A stretch of 64,000 bases of DNA from the NCBI RefSeq assembly GCF_900009265.2, contig NZ_LR735002.1, positions 114,584 through 178,583 on the forward strand, written 5' to 3'. The stretch comes from Planktothrix paucivesiculata PCC 9631. GTDB lineage: Bacteria; Cyanobacteriota; Cyanobacteriia; Cyanobacteriales; Microcoleaceae. The notes beneath the pieces were generated by a model. It was not told where the DNA came from and ran no database searches. It worked only from the letters and a program-made list of their open reading frames with translations. The position numbers and the translations under genes are program-made. Below, one piece after another: positions 25,915 to 35,000 of the stretch (its first letter is position 1; the number at the start of each line of letters is the position of its first letter).

Positions 25915-26533
25915 ATAACCAAATCTTAACCTTAGAACCCTTGACAACTGATTGGGGTGATCGGCTATCTTTGAAGTAGAAACATCTGTAATCCGTCCCG
26001 CGCTCTCAAATGGAATCGTCCAGCCTGCAATTGTTGGGTCTGAGAGGGGCTCGAAAATCAAACCTCATTGGGGGTGAAATTCTTCTTTACCTAGCGACAT
26101 AGCACCTTTTTAGTCAGATTATTAAGACTTTTATATCGGGTTTGGTGACTTTCCAAGGGCCAGTGGTCGAACTGGCAATACCCATTTAACCTGTGTATAA
26201 AGTCAAGTTAAGAGAACAAAATTTAATTAATTTATTAACCCATTTTTATGAGTGTCTAACTCGATAAAACCTGAACATTTCTGTGGGACAAACACAGAGC
26301 AGAGTTTTATCATCATAATTGCTTTTTAACTCCAAAACCATACGGATTTCAGTCGAGAAACCTCCATATTCAGGTGTTTCTGGCAGTATTGGGGTTTAGT
26401 TTAAAACTTTCCGTTATTAAGATTAACGGAGAAAAATCAAGGGTTGTGTTTCTACCGCAACCGCCAGTTTTTGGTACAAATTTTTCAGTTCAAGATTAAG
26501 TCAAAACCATCCGAATATTCGGAACAGTTTGTT
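25915..26533. other. Gene-free region, possible structured RNA
   Basis: About 620 bp with no credible gene. TTGACA at 25941-25946 is followed after 18 nt by CTATCT, a weak promoter-like pair. Downstream, CGCTCTCA (about 26011) can pair with TGAGAGGGGC (about 26041), and GCCAGT (26159-26164) pairs perfectly with ACTGGC (26171-26176). This might be a small RNA or only intergenic structure. An open frame starting upstream of 26534 has no start signal. Confidence 0.3.
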
Positions 26534-27517
26534 ATGAATACCTTAATAATTAAATCCTACGAAGGTCAAAAAGATTGGTCTGCGATCGCCCATTTATTTA
26601 AAGCCTGTCAAACCGTCGATCATCTTAGCGAAGATGAAAGTTTAGCCGACTTAAAATTAGGTCTATCTTCTCCTAACGTTAATCCTCAAAAAGATATTCG
26701 TCTGTGGACAGATACAGAAAATCAACTTTTAGGGTTAATGGGCATTGAACCTTTAGCCTCTAAAATGGTAATTGATGGATATTTTGGTTTATATATTCAT
26801 CCGAGTATCCGCTCTAGCAATTTAGGAAAAGAAATGTTGCGTTGGTGCGAAACTCGCCTGCGGGAAATCGGACAACAAAAACAACAATCGGTACAACTCC
26901 GAACCTACACTTTAGAAAACCAAAGCCAACAAAATCAACTCCTAAAAAAACAAGGATTCAAAGTAGATCGTCAATTTATTACCATGGCGAAATCCTTAGA
27001 ATCTCCCCTTTTTATCCCCCCATTTCCTTCGGATTTTAGCTTATCCCATTGCCAAGGAAAACCCGATATTTCTACTTGGGTCGATTTATTTAATGAATCC
27101 TTTATTGATCATTGGGATCATCATGAACTCACCCTAGAACAAGCCCAATATTGGCAGAATCAACCTGAATATCAACCGGAATTAGATTTAGTCGCCGTTG
27201 CTCCTAATGGAACCTTTGCAGCCTTCTGTAAATGTCAATTAACCTCTGATCAAATCGGTTGGATTGAATGGTTAGGAACTCGACGGGGATTTCGGAAATT
27301 AGGCCTAGGGAAAGCCATGCTCTTTGCGGGTTTATCCCAACTGCAAAAAGCCGGAGCCACCACCGCCAAACTCAGCGTCGATGCCGATAGTTTGACCGGA
27401 GCAACTAAACTTTATGAATCCGTTGGTTTCCAACCCGTAGCCACTTGGTTATCCTGGGTAAAACCCTTATCCCGTCAAAATCTCAGCCAACTTTTTCCCC
27501 AACAAGCCACGGCTTAA
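26534..27517 (+). CDS. Tandem-GNAT N-acetyltransferase
   Basis: 327 residues from the ATG at 26534. Two GNAT domains are present. The first (about 1-150) has GLYIHPSIRSSNLGKEMLRW, and the second (about 160-320) has the acetyl-CoA loop RRGFRKLGLGKAMLFAGLSQ with SLTGATKLYESVGFQPV after it. The tandem layout recalls mycothiol-synthase-like enzymes, but the substrate is unknown. The frame is open further upstream, yet that part lacks a start signal and looks non-coding. Confidence 0.88.
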   Translation: MNTLIIKSYEGQKDWSAIAHLFKACQTVDHLSEDESLADLKLGLSSPNVNPQKDIRLWTDTENQLLGLMGIEPLASKMVIDGYFGLYIHPSIRSSNLGKEMLRWCETRLREIGQQKQQSVQLRTYTLENQSQQNQLLKKQGFKVDRQFITMAKSLESPLFIPPFPSDFSLSHCQGKPDISTWVDLFNESFIDHWDHHELTLEQAQYWQNQPEYQPELDLVAVAPNGTFAAFCKCQLTSDQIGWIEWLGTRRGFRKLGLGKAMLFAGLSQLQKAGATTAKLSVDADSLTGATKLYESVGFQPVATWLSWVKPLSRQNLSQLFPQQATA

Positions 27518-27567
27518 AGAAGGTATACAATAGGTACAGACGTGCCATGGCGCGACAGGGGTTATCT

Positions 27568-27625
27568 ATCCTCCCCCTGCTCCCCCTGTTCCCCCCTACC
27601 TCCCCTGCCCCCCTGCCCTCTAACC
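27568..27625. repeat. C-rich minisatellite, CTCCCCCTGCTCCCCCTG type
   Basis: An imperfect run of CCTCCCCCTGC-like units between the GNAT gene and the DevC-like gene, ending 2 nt before the latter's start codon. The same type of sequence ends the window at 63950-64000. Confidence 0.8.
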
Positions 27626-27626
27626 T

Positions 27627-28880
27627 ATGGCTTCTCTGGCGCGAAAAAATCTATTTGAAGATATTCCCCGTTTTTTAGTGGCTCAAGCGGGGATTATGTT
27701 TGCTGTGAGTTTAGTTACCATTCAAAATGGAATTTTAACCGGGTTTATTCGGTCTTCTTCTATCTTAATTGATCACTCAAAAGCTGATATTTGGATCGCC
27801 TCTAAAGACATGATTCACCTAGAGTTAACCATGCCCATTTCTTTAGAACGAATGACCCAAGCCCAAACCGTTGAGGGCGTTGAACGAGCCGAAGCCTTTA
27901 TTTTTAGAAATGCCCGTTGGCGTGATCCCCTAGAGAATAAAATCCATGCCGTTACTGTGGTCGGTTCCGATCCCGATGGAGAATTATTTTTCCCTTGGAA
28001 TATTATTCAAGGAGAAGCTCAAGCCTTAAAAAATCCTTACACAATTATAGTTGATGAGAGCAAATTAAACGCACTCAAAATTAAAAATATTGGTGATATT
28101 GCTAAACTCGGAGGATTAGAAGCAAAATTAGGAGGAATTACCCAGGGAACCCAATCAATTGTGAGTAATAGTTTTATCTTTACCTCTTTAAAAAATGCTA
28201 ACGCTTATGTGAATAGCCCCGTAAAAACTCAAACCCTGTGCCAACTTCAAAATGATGATTTACAATGTACTCAAAGCTATGAGGATCAATCCTCTAATCA
28301 AAAACCCCTGAATTCTCCGCCCCCAAGACAATTAAATCTAGCTGACCCTATTACATACGTTTTAATTAAAGCTAAACCCGATCAAGACTTAGCCCAACTC
28401 AAGCAAAAACTCCAGGAAACTTTACCCAATGATGTGCAAGTTTTGACCCGGGAAGAAATGTCAATGATCATGCAAACCTTTTGGCAAAAACGCACGGGGG
28501 TTGGATTTGTTCTCAGTTTGGGGGCGGCGGTCGGAATATTAGTCGGGATGGTCGTGGTCGGACAAATTCTTTATTCCTCCGTCAGTGACCACCTCAAAGA
28601 ATTTGGGACTTTGAAGGCGATGGGAGCCTCCGACTGGGTAATTTACGGAATTATTTTAGAACAGGCTCTCTGGATGGCGGTTTTAGGTTATATTCCAGGG
28701 ATGGCTCTATGTTTTGGTGTTGCCTATTGGGCCGGTGCGACCCAGGGAATTTTGATTTTAATTACCCCGTTATCGGCTTTGGGGGTATTCGGCTTAACGG
28801 TGGTTATGTGTACTGGGTCGGCGTTTTTCGCCATTCAGAAAGTCACTAAAGTTGACCCGGCGATTGTGTTTAAAGCTTGA
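27627..28880 (+). CDS. DevC-like ABC exporter permease
   Basis: 417 residues of the MacB/FtsX-type permease family. The first transmembrane helix is near residue 18 (FLVAQAGIMFAVSLVTIQNG). A large periplasmic loop follows (about 45-285), then three transmembrane segments near 295-400 (GVGFVLSLGAAVGILVGMVV, and others) with the conserved LKEFGTLKAMGAS motif between them. DevC pairs with DevA and a periplasmic adaptor DevB to export glycolipids or other lipids, with TolC. The ATPase gene is 218 bp downstream; no adaptor gene is present here. Confidence 0.88.
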   Translation: MASLARKNLFEDIPRFLVAQAGIMFAVSLVTIQNGILTGFIRSSSILIDHSKADIWIASKDMIHLELTMPISLERMTQAQTVEGVERAEAFIFRNARWRDPLENKIHAVTVVGSDPDGELFFPWNIIQGEAQALKNPYTIIVDESKLNALKIKNIGDIAKLGGLEAKLGGITQGTQSIVSNSFIFTSLKNANAYVNSPVKTQTLCQLQNDDLQCTQSYEDQSSNQKPLNSPPPRQLNLADPITYVLIKAKPDQDLAQLKQKLQETLPNDVQVLTREEMSMIMQTFWQKRTGVGFVLSLGAAVGILVGMVVVGQILYSSVSDHLKEFGTLKAMGASDWVIYGIILEQALWMAVLGYIPGMALCFGVAYWAGATQGILILITPLSALGVFGLTVVMCTGSAFFAIQKVTKVDPAIVFKA

Positions 28881-29098
28881 TAGGATGAGTTTTTGTTCCT
28901 CCGTTGAGTCAGATCACAGGCAATTGAGGACGTTTGAGTTTAGAATAGTAATACTAAACTGTATAGGATAGTTCATGTTCCCATTCCTTCTCCGACAATC
29001 CCGGATTTCTTCAGTAAACTGATAATAAGCCCTTGTAATTTAGTTTATTAGATCTGTCAATTCCCGTTATAAGCCCACATCATAATTAATTGGTAACA

Positions 29099-29854
29099 AT
29101 GATACGCACTCAAGTGAACGAGGCAAAGTCTACTATATCCCCCAATCAGACTGAATATTATTCAGCCAATGCCAAAGTTAAGCCGATTGGAATTCAAACT
29201 TGTCGCGTGGAAATGGCTTATAAATCTGGACGGCAAACGGTTCAAGTTCTGGAAAATATTGATTTAGAAGTCGAACAAGGGGATATTCAACTGTTAATGG
29301 GGCCGAGTGGATCGGGTAAAACCACATTACTCTCAATTATCGCCGGACTTTTAACTCCAACGGCGGGACAGGTCTTTTTGTTGGGCGAAGAAATTACCAA
29401 ATTGTCTCGGACTCAATTGGCAGAATTTCGTTTACATAATATTGGGTTTATTTTCCAAGGATTTAATTTATTTCCGGCTTTAACTGCTTTGGAAAATGTG
29501 GAATTAGCTCTCCATCTTAAAGGAATTAGGGGAAGAAATGCGAGAGAAGAAGCAAAAACTCGCTTAGAACAAGTCGGTTTACAGGATAAAATTCATCTGC
29601 TACCCCAGGATTTATCGGGGGGGCAAAAACAACGGGTAGCCGTGGCGCGCGCCTTAGCTGGAGAACCTCCATTAATTATGGCCGATGAACCCACAGCCGC
29701 CTTAGATTCTACCAGTGGCCGGGCTGTGATTGATCTGTTAAAAACCTTAGCCAAACAAGAAAATACAACGGTATTAATGGTAACTCATGATCCTCGAATT
29801 ATGGATGTGGCTGATAGTATTTTGACCTTAGAAGATGGCAGAATTAAAAATTAA
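29099..29854 (+). CDS. DevA/LolD-like ABC transporter ATPase
   Basis: 251 residues from the ATG at 29099 (a TTG at 29090 is less likely). All ABC ATPase motifs are present: Walker A GPSGSGKTT (68-76), the Q-loop in FIFQGFN (about 120), signature LSGGQKQR (172-179), Walker B PLIMADEP (191-198) and the switch histidine in MVTHDPR. The sequence belongs to the MacB/LolD/DevA group that powers export through MacB-type permeases, which fits the DevC-like gene just upstream. Confidence 0.9.
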   Translation: MIRTQVNEAKSTISPNQTEYYSANAKVKPIGIQTCRVEMAYKSGRQTVQVLENIDLEVEQGDIQLLMGPSGSGKTTLLSIIAGLLTPTAGQVFLLGEEITKLSRTQLAEFRLHNIGFIFQGFNLFPALTALENVELALHLKGIRGRNAREEAKTRLEQVGLQDKIHLLPQDLSGGQKQRVAVARALAGEPPLIMADEPTAALDSTSGRAVIDLLKTLAKQENTTVLMVTHDPRIMDVADSILTLEDGRIKN

Positions 29855-29894
29855 ATAACGAGGAAACCGGGTTTCTGGCTATTCAGCAACTCGG

Positions 29895-30236
29895 TTAATT
29901 TTTCCAGTTCTTTTGGGCCTGTTCTAAAACATAGGCAGAAACTTCTTGAATTTCGGCTTCTGTTAAGCGATCTTTGTACGCAGACATATTATTTTTACCA
30001 TTAGTTACTAAACTTGAAATTGCTTCTAAACTATCAACATGATTACGTTCTAAGGCTTTTTTCTGTAAAGTTTTTCCCCGTCGGACAATATTTCCTCCCC
30101 CAGCATGACATCCTGCACATTGCGCTTCAAATATTTTCGCCCCAGTATCAATATTAACAGCTAAGGCCGTGGCATGGACAGAACCCAGAACTAAAGTTAA
30201 GGTTAAGAATAATATTAGAAGTAATTTGTTGAGCAT
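29895..30236 (-). CDS. Cytochrome c6-family protein
   Basis: 113 residues with a signal peptide (LLLILFLTLTLVLGSVHATALA, cleaved near 26). The mature protein has the haem attachment motif C40-A-G-C43-H44 and the axial methionine M84 in NGKNNMSAYKDRL. The C-terminus VSAYVLEQAQKNW is typical of thylakoid-lumen cytochrome c6, an alternative carrier to plastocyanin between cytochrome b6f and photosystem I. Differences from common PetJ, such as GGGNIVRRGKTL instead of GGxNxVxxxKTL and MS instead of MP, suggest one of the divergent c6-like forms, so I leave the symbol blank. Confidence 0.88.
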   Translation of the reverse strand: MLNKLLLILFLTLTLVLGSVHATALAVNIDTGAKIFEAQCAGCHAGGGNIVRRGKTLQKKALERNHVDSLEAISSLVTNGKNNMSAYKDRLTEAEIQEVSAYVLEQAQKNWKN

Positions 30237-30276
30237 TGTTTATCCTTGAGGTAACATGAACATCGAACCGTTAAAA

Positions 30277-30732
30277 TTAGGGTAAATAATCAGAATCTAA
30301 AACCTCCTCTAAAGAAAATGGGGGTTCGGTGGGAAATAAATCACTCGATAAATTATAGGTTTTGAGAATATCTTTTCTAGCTCGATTATAGCAATCAAGG
30401 AATATTTCATCTAACAAATTCCTTAAACTGGGACTATCTTCTAAGGATAAATCTATTTGTAACCGTTGTTCTACTATAGTACGCTGCCATCCCCTAGCAT
30501 TATATTCTTTTTCGGTTTGCCAATAGTTTAATTTTAACAAATGTTCGATTAACACAATTAGTCGGTTTTTTACTTCTTTTTTCTCACTTCTTCCCCTACT
30601 ATCAATTTCCTCAATTAAATTATTAATATCTACCTGATTTAACTTGCCTTCCTGCAATAGTTTAGAAGTTTGAAGTAACCATAAATAATAATCTTGTTCA
30701 TATAAAGTGTTGTTTTGAGATAAGGTTTCCAT
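30277..30732 (-). CDS. DUF29 protein
   Basis: 151 residues from the ATG at 30732; an earlier in-frame start at 30819 would add a 29-residue hydrophobic stretch not seen in the family. The sequence LYEQDYYLWLLQTSKLLQEG, then LIEEIDSRGRSEKKEVKNRL and LLKLNYWQTEKEYNARGWQR is the DUF29 pattern. The family is very common in cyanobacteria and its function is unknown. It is divergent from tex. Confidence 0.92.
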   Translation of the reverse strand: METLSQNNTLYEQDYYLWLLQTSKLLQEGKLNQVDINNLIEEIDSRGRSEKKEVKNRLIVLIEHLLKLNYWQTEKEYNARGWQRTIVEQRLQIDLSLEDSPSLRNLLDEIFLDCYNRARKDILKTYNLSSDLFPTEPPFSLEEVLDSDYLP

Positions 30733-30871
30733 CGCATTAAGCCTTTTGTCAAAAAGTCTACTAATTATAACATAAATAATATTAATTATAAACAATAGGA
30801 AGATTTTACCCCAATTCAATTAGATATGGTATAATCAACAATAGACTAAACTTAATTTTATTTCGCTTCTC

Positions 30872-33022
30872 ATGTCGAATATTCCTCAAATTCTAGCTCA
30901 AGAACTTTCTCTTAAACCCTTCCAAGTAGAAAACGCCCTACAACTGTTTTCTGAAGGGGCAACTATTCCTTTTGTAGCGCGATATCGCAAAGAAATCACG
31001 GGTTTATTAGATGAAATTCAACTGCGAGATATCTCAGAACGTTATACTTATTTAACGGAATTGGAAGACCGAAAAAAAAGTATTTTAGAAGCGATCGCAT
31101 CTCAAGAAAAACTCACCGATGAACTGCGAGAAAAAATTGAAACCTGTTTACAAAAAACCGAACTAGAAGATTTATATTTACCCTATAAACCTAAACGCAG
31201 AACCCGCGCCACCGTTGCCAAAGAAAAAGGATTAGAACCCCTAGCACAATGGATTGCCAATTTTAATCAACCCAATTCCCCTACTTTTGATTTAAACGCC
31301 GAAGCAGAAAAATATGTTTCTGAAGAAAAAGGTGTTAAATCCATTGAAGAAGCCTTAAATGGAGCCTCTGATATTTTGGCAGAAATCGTATCTGAAAAAG
31401 CGAATTTACGAGCCTATTTAAGAGAATATTTAATGAATCGAGGGGTATTTGTTTCCCTAGTTAAAGACGACTATCCCGAAGGAACAACTAAATTTGAAAT
31501 GTATCGCCAATATCGAGAAAATGTACAGGATATTAGACCCCATAATTTGTTAGCTTTATTGCGGGGAGAAACCGAAGGAATCTTAAAAGTTGAGATTGAA
31601 TTTGATCAAGATTTTGTTCAGTCTCATTTAGAATCCCAGGAAATTAAAACCAAAAATCCGATCATTAGAAAATTTTATCAACCGATGTTGAAAGATGCCT
31701 TTAATCGGTTAATGAAAACATCGTTAATTAGTGAAGTTAGAAGCGATCGCAAAACCTACGCTGATTTAGAATCAATTAAAACCTTTGAATCAAATTTAAG
31801 AGAATTATTACTCGCCTCCCCTGCGGGAATGAAACCCACCTTAGCCATTGACCCCGGGTTTAGAACTGGGTGCAAAGTTTCAGTATTATCAGAAACCGGA
31901 AAATTCTGTGAATATCATACCATTTTCCCCCACCAAGCGGAGGGTCAACGTCAAGAAGCAGCGAAAAAAGTTAAACAATTAATTGATAAATATAAAATCG
32001 AATTAATCGCGATCGGAAATGGAACCGCCGGACGAGAAACCGATGAATTTATAACAGAAATTATCGCTAAATTAGAGCGAAAACCGATCAAAGTGATGGT
32101 GAATGAATCCGGTGCATCCATTTATTCCGCTAGTGATGTGGCGCGGCAAGAATTTCCCGATTTAGACTTAACGGTGCGGGGTGCAATTAGTATCGGACGA
32201 CGGTTACAAGATCCCCTAGCGGAATTAGTTAAAATTGATCCAAAATCCATTGGTGTCGGACAATATCAACATGATGTGGATCAGAAATTATTAAAGAAAA
32301 AACTCGATGATACGGTTGAAAGTTGTGTTAACTATGTGGGCGTGGAATTAAATACCGCTTCTAAGGAATTATTAACCTTTGTGTCAGGAATTACCCCAAC
32401 AGTGGCCCAGAATATTGTTAATTATCGCAATGAAAATGGAGCTTTTAAAACCCGGAAAGAACTCTTAAAAGTCGCTAAATTAGGCCCAAAAGCCTTTCAA
32501 CAGGCGGCGGGATTTTTAAGAATTCGAGGAGGTGTTAATCCTTTAGATAATACCGCAGTTCACCCCGAAAGTTATGCGGTTGTGGAAATTATGGCAAAGG
32601 ATGTAGGCGTTACCTTAAATAATATTAGTCAATTTAAGGATAAAATTAAATCGGTTAAACTGGATAAATATGTTACCGAAACCATCGGAATTCCTACCTT
32701 AAAAGACATTATTAGCGAACTCGAAAAACCCGGACGAGATCCCCGGGCTGAGTTTAAATATGCCACATTCCGAGAAGGAATTAAAGAAATAACCGATTTA
32801 AAAATAGGAATGGAATTAGAAGGAAGTGTAACAAATGTAGTGGCTTTTGGGGCATTTGTTGATATTGGAGTCCATCAAGATGGGTTAGTTCATATTTCCC
32901 AACTCGCCGATCAATTTGTCGATGATCCGAATAAATTTGTTAAAGTGGGACAGGTTGTTAAAGTGCGAGTTATGGAAATTAATGAGAAGTTAAAACGGAT
33001 TAGTTTAACGATGAAATTGTAG
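30872..33022 (+). CDS. tex: Tex-family transcription accessory / S1 RNA-binding protein
   Basis: 716 residues. The N-terminal Tex module starts IPQILAQELSLKPFQVENAL. An RNase H-like YqgF domain lies near 320-450 (LAIDPGFRTGCKVSVL). Helix-hairpin-helix repeats follow near 490-560 (FVSGITPTVAQNIVNYRNEN). A C-terminal S1 domain (about 640-714: LEGSVTNVVAFGAFVDIGVH) binds RNA. Tex associates with RNA polymerase and affects transcription and stress survival. The gene is intact and of usual length. Confidence 0.95.
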   Translation: MSNIPQILAQELSLKPFQVENALQLFSEGATIPFVARYRKEITGLLDEIQLRDISERYTYLTELEDRKKSILEAIASQEKLTDELREKIETCLQKTELEDLYLPYKPKRRTRATVAKEKGLEPLAQWIANFNQPNSPTFDLNAEAEKYVSEEKGVKSIEEALNGASDILAEIVSEKANLRAYLREYLMNRGVFVSLVKDDYPEGTTKFEMYRQYRENVQDIRPHNLLALLRGETEGILKVEIEFDQDFVQSHLESQEIKTKNPIIRKFYQPMLKDAFNRLMKTSLISEVRSDRKTYADLESIKTFESNLRELLLASPAGMKPTLAIDPGFRTGCKVSVLSETGKFCEYHTIFPHQAEGQRQEAAKKVKQLIDKYKIELIAIGNGTAGRETDEFITEIIAKLERKPIKVMVNESGASIYSASDVARQEFPDLDLTVRGAISIGRRLQDPLAELVKIDPKSIGVGQYQHDVDQKLLKKKLDDTVESCVNYVGVELNTASKELLTFVSGITPTVAQNIVNYRNENGAFKTRKELLKVAKLGPKAFQQAAGFLRIRGGVNPLDNTAVHPESYAVVEIMAKDVGVTLNNISQFKDKIKSVKLDKYVTETIGIPTLKDIISELEKPGRDPRAEFKYATFREGIKEITDLKIGMELEGSVTNVVAFGAFVDIGVHQDGLVHISQLADQFVDDPNKFVKVGQVVKVRVMEINEKLKRISLTMKL

Positions 33023-33228
33023 GGAATATATTAGGGATATTAAAGTTCCCAGAAATTCCTCAACTAAAACAACGAATCCTGACCGTTGTACTGCTACAGC
33101 CCGGATTAACTCAAACAAGTTTATGATACCCTAGAAATTTACTAAATCCAAATAGCCTGTAAAGCAACTCAGCCTAACCCGATGATAGTCACTAATAGTG
33201 ACTAAGAAAAAAATTAGAGTTTTTCAGG

Positions 33229-33729
33229 TCATTGATCGCTCTCATCAAATGACAGCAAAAAACGACGGAGCAATTGAGTAAAAATTTGAGTTTCAGTTGG
33301 GTTGAATTGCTCAAGAAATTGAGTTTCCTTCTCAAACAAAACAGGCATGACCCGATTCATTAACTCAACTCCCTTGGAAGTCAGTTGCACACTTACACTG
33401 CGCCGATCATGGGGATCACGAATCCGAACAACCACACCCTCTTGTTCCAGGCGATCAATCCGGTTCGTCATCGCTCCAGACGAGAGCATTAACAAACCAT
33501 AGAGGTCAGTGGGTTTGAGTTGGTAGGGTGAACCTTGCCGCCTGAGCGTCGCCAGCACATCAAACGACCACACATTCAAACCATAGTCAGCCAACACAGT
33601 TTCCCGATGCTTTTCCAATAATCGGGCAATTCGCAACACTCGTCCAATCACGGCTAAAGCGGAAACATCTAGCTCAGGGGACTCTCGTTGCCATTGTTCC
33701 AAAATTTCATCAATGCGATCGTGTTTCAT
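33229..33729 (-). CDS. MarR-family repressor of the adjacent transporter genes
   Basis: 166 residues from the ATG at 33729; an upstream in-frame ATG at 33765 would run through an operator and is less likely. The winged helix is clear: LKPTDLYGLLMLSSGAMTNRIDRLEQ (recognition helix), then VRIRDPHDRRSVSVQLT (wing). Two palindromes based on ATCTTGATATCAAGAT lie at 33741-33756 and 33783-33798, between this gene and the divergent transporter pair at 33833. It very probably represses itself and the transporters and is released by a small ligand. The ligand is unknown. Confidence 0.92.
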   Translation of the reverse strand: MKHDRIDEILEQWQRESPELDVSALAVIGRVLRIARLLEKHRETVLADYGLNVWSFDVLATLRRQGSPYQLKPTDLYGLLMLSSGAMTNRIDRLEQEGVVVRIRDPHDRRSVSVQLTSKGVELMNRVMPVLFEKETQFLEQFNPTETQIFTQLLRRFLLSFDESDQ

Positions 33730-33740
33730 AGGCTGATTAT

Positions 33741-33798
33741 ATCTTGATATCGAGATTCTTGACATTTATCTTTGTTTCAACTATCTTGATATCAAGAT
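33741..33798. promoter_or_regulatory. Two MarR operators in a divergent promoter region
   Basis: The perfect palindrome ATCTTGATATCAAGAT is at 33783-33798, and a one-mismatch copy ATCTTGATATCGAGAT is at 33741-33756. Their centres are 42 bp apart, about four helical turns, so both would face the same side of the DNA. The second overlaps the -10 box of the plus-strand promoter and the first overlaps the promoter of the marR gene. Confidence 0.85.
33759..33787 (+). promoter_or_regulatory. Promoter of the YdcZ-type transporter pair
   Basis: TTGACA at 33759-33764, a 17-nt spacer, then TATCTT at 33782-33787. The -10 box overlaps the MarR operator at 33783-33798, which explains repression. The gene starts at 33833, 46 nt downstream. 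Confidence 0.75.
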
Positions 33799-33832
33799 AA
33801 ATTAATTATTCCATCCTGACACGGCTACAACC

Positions 33833-34321
33833 ATGACCTTCTTACCTTTGTTCGGCTCTCGGAATCCCTTATGGCGCGGTCAAATTGGTCTTTATCTGCT
33901 GTTGTCGTTATTGAGTGGGGCGTTGTTACCCATTCAAGCCAGCATCAATGCTCAATTGGCACGTTCACTCAACTCTGCTCCTCTGGCGGCAGATATTTCC
34001 TATTTCGTCGGTTTACTAACTTTAATAACCTTGCTCTTAACCGGAAAGTTCGGTCATTTAGACGGCTTCACCCTACGCCAAGCACCGCTATGGAGTTTCA
34101 CCGGAGGCTTATTTGGAGCTTGGTACATTGCCTCCAGTGCTTACTTCATCTCTAGTTTGGGAGCAACCCTCACGTTAGGATTTGTGGTCGGTGGACAGGC
34201 AATCGCAGGGATCATCATCGATCATTTTGGTTGGCTAGGAATGCCTAAACATCGTCTGACTCCCCATCGTCGTATTGCCGTCGGGCTGTTAGCCGTTGCT
34301 ATCTTTTTTCTGAGACAATAA
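33833..34321 (+). CDS. DMT-superfamily (YdcZ/DUF606) transporter, first of a pair
   Basis: 162 residues with five hydrophobic segments (LYLLLSLLSGALLPIQASIN, ADISYFVGLLTLITLLL, WSFTGGLFGAWYIASSAYFI and others). The GGxxGAWY and LGATLTLGFVVGGQ motifs are those of the YdcZ branch of the drug/metabolite transporter superfamily. A related gene follows after 20 nt, so a heterodimeric transporter is likely. Expression is probably controlled by the divergent MarR protein. The substrate is unknown. Confidence 0.88.
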   Translation: MTFLPLFGSRNPLWRGQIGLYLLLSLLSGALLPIQASINAQLARSLNSAPLAADISYFVGLLTLITLLLTGKFGHLDGFTLRQAPLWSFTGGLFGAWYIASSAYFISSLGATLTLGFVVGGQAIAGIIIDHFGWLGMPKHRLTPHRRIAVGLLAVAIFFLRQ

Positions 34322-34341
34322 TCAATTATTTCTCATATATT

Positions 34342-34821
34342 ATGGATATTTTATTGGCAATGCTTGGGGCGGGTTCGGCCGGAAGTTTCTTGGCAATTGG
34401 ATCTGCTGCTAATGCTCGGTTGAAACAAACCCTTCACTCTGCAATTGCAGCGACAGCTATGAATTTCTTGGTAGGGTTCGGTATTTTAACGCTTTTACTT
34501 GCATCGGGTCTTTTCAAATCACCGGGCTGGGAAAGGGTTGCTAATGTCCCTTGGTGGGCATTTTTAGGAGGATTGTTAGGAGCAATATTTGTCAGCTTAA
34601 GTACGTTGACCGTACCAAAGCTGGGTTTAACTACAGCCACATTAGCCGTTGTCTGTAGCCAAATGGTGATGTCACTAATCATTGATCAGTTGGGTTGGTT
34701 TGGTGTTCCACTCCATGCTCTGAATAGCTCCAGAGTCTTTGCGATTGTATTATTGATTGTGGCGATCGCTCTGACACAACTTGATCGTCTCACATCATCA
34801 CCAAGCCGTAAACAAAACTGA
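34342..34821 (+). CDS. DMT-superfamily (YdcZ/DUF606) transporter, second of a pair
   Basis: 159 residues with the same fold as the preceding protein: five hydrophobic segments, PWWAFLGGLLGAIFVSLSTL and LGLTTATLAVVCSQMVMSLI. It starts 20 nt after the previous stop and shares its promoter. Paired YdcZ genes often encode the two halves of one carrier (family-level inference). Confidence 0.88.
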   Translation: MDILLAMLGAGSAGSFLAIGSAANARLKQTLHSAIAATAMNFLVGFGILTLLLASGLFKSPGWERVANVPWWAFLGGLLGAIFVSLSTLTVPKLGLTTATLAVVCSQMVMSLIIDQLGWFGVPLHALNSSRVFAIVLLIVAIALTQLDRLTSSPSRKQN

Positions 34822-35000
34822 TTTGCTGTTGCCGAAATCCGAACAAACTTGATATTTTCGAGAACATTTTTCTCTGTTAAATTATTTTTTAAACAAGATA
34901 ATAACAAGGTAAAAACCGAAGCTTATTTTGGTTATTTCCTTGTTAATTTTGTCTTTATACTATAATTAACTGGCCTTTATTCCTACAAAGTTTATAAAAA

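Noticed and set aside
25582..26061. Minus-strand open frame of 159 codons antisense to the phytase-like gene
   Set aside because: It begins at a TTG directly after a stop, crosses two palindromic repeats and overlaps a well-supported gene.
26444..26533. N-terminal extension of the GNAT protein
   Set aside because: The upstream codons have no start signal and lack similarity to the family; the ATG at 26534 starts the first GNAT strand properly.
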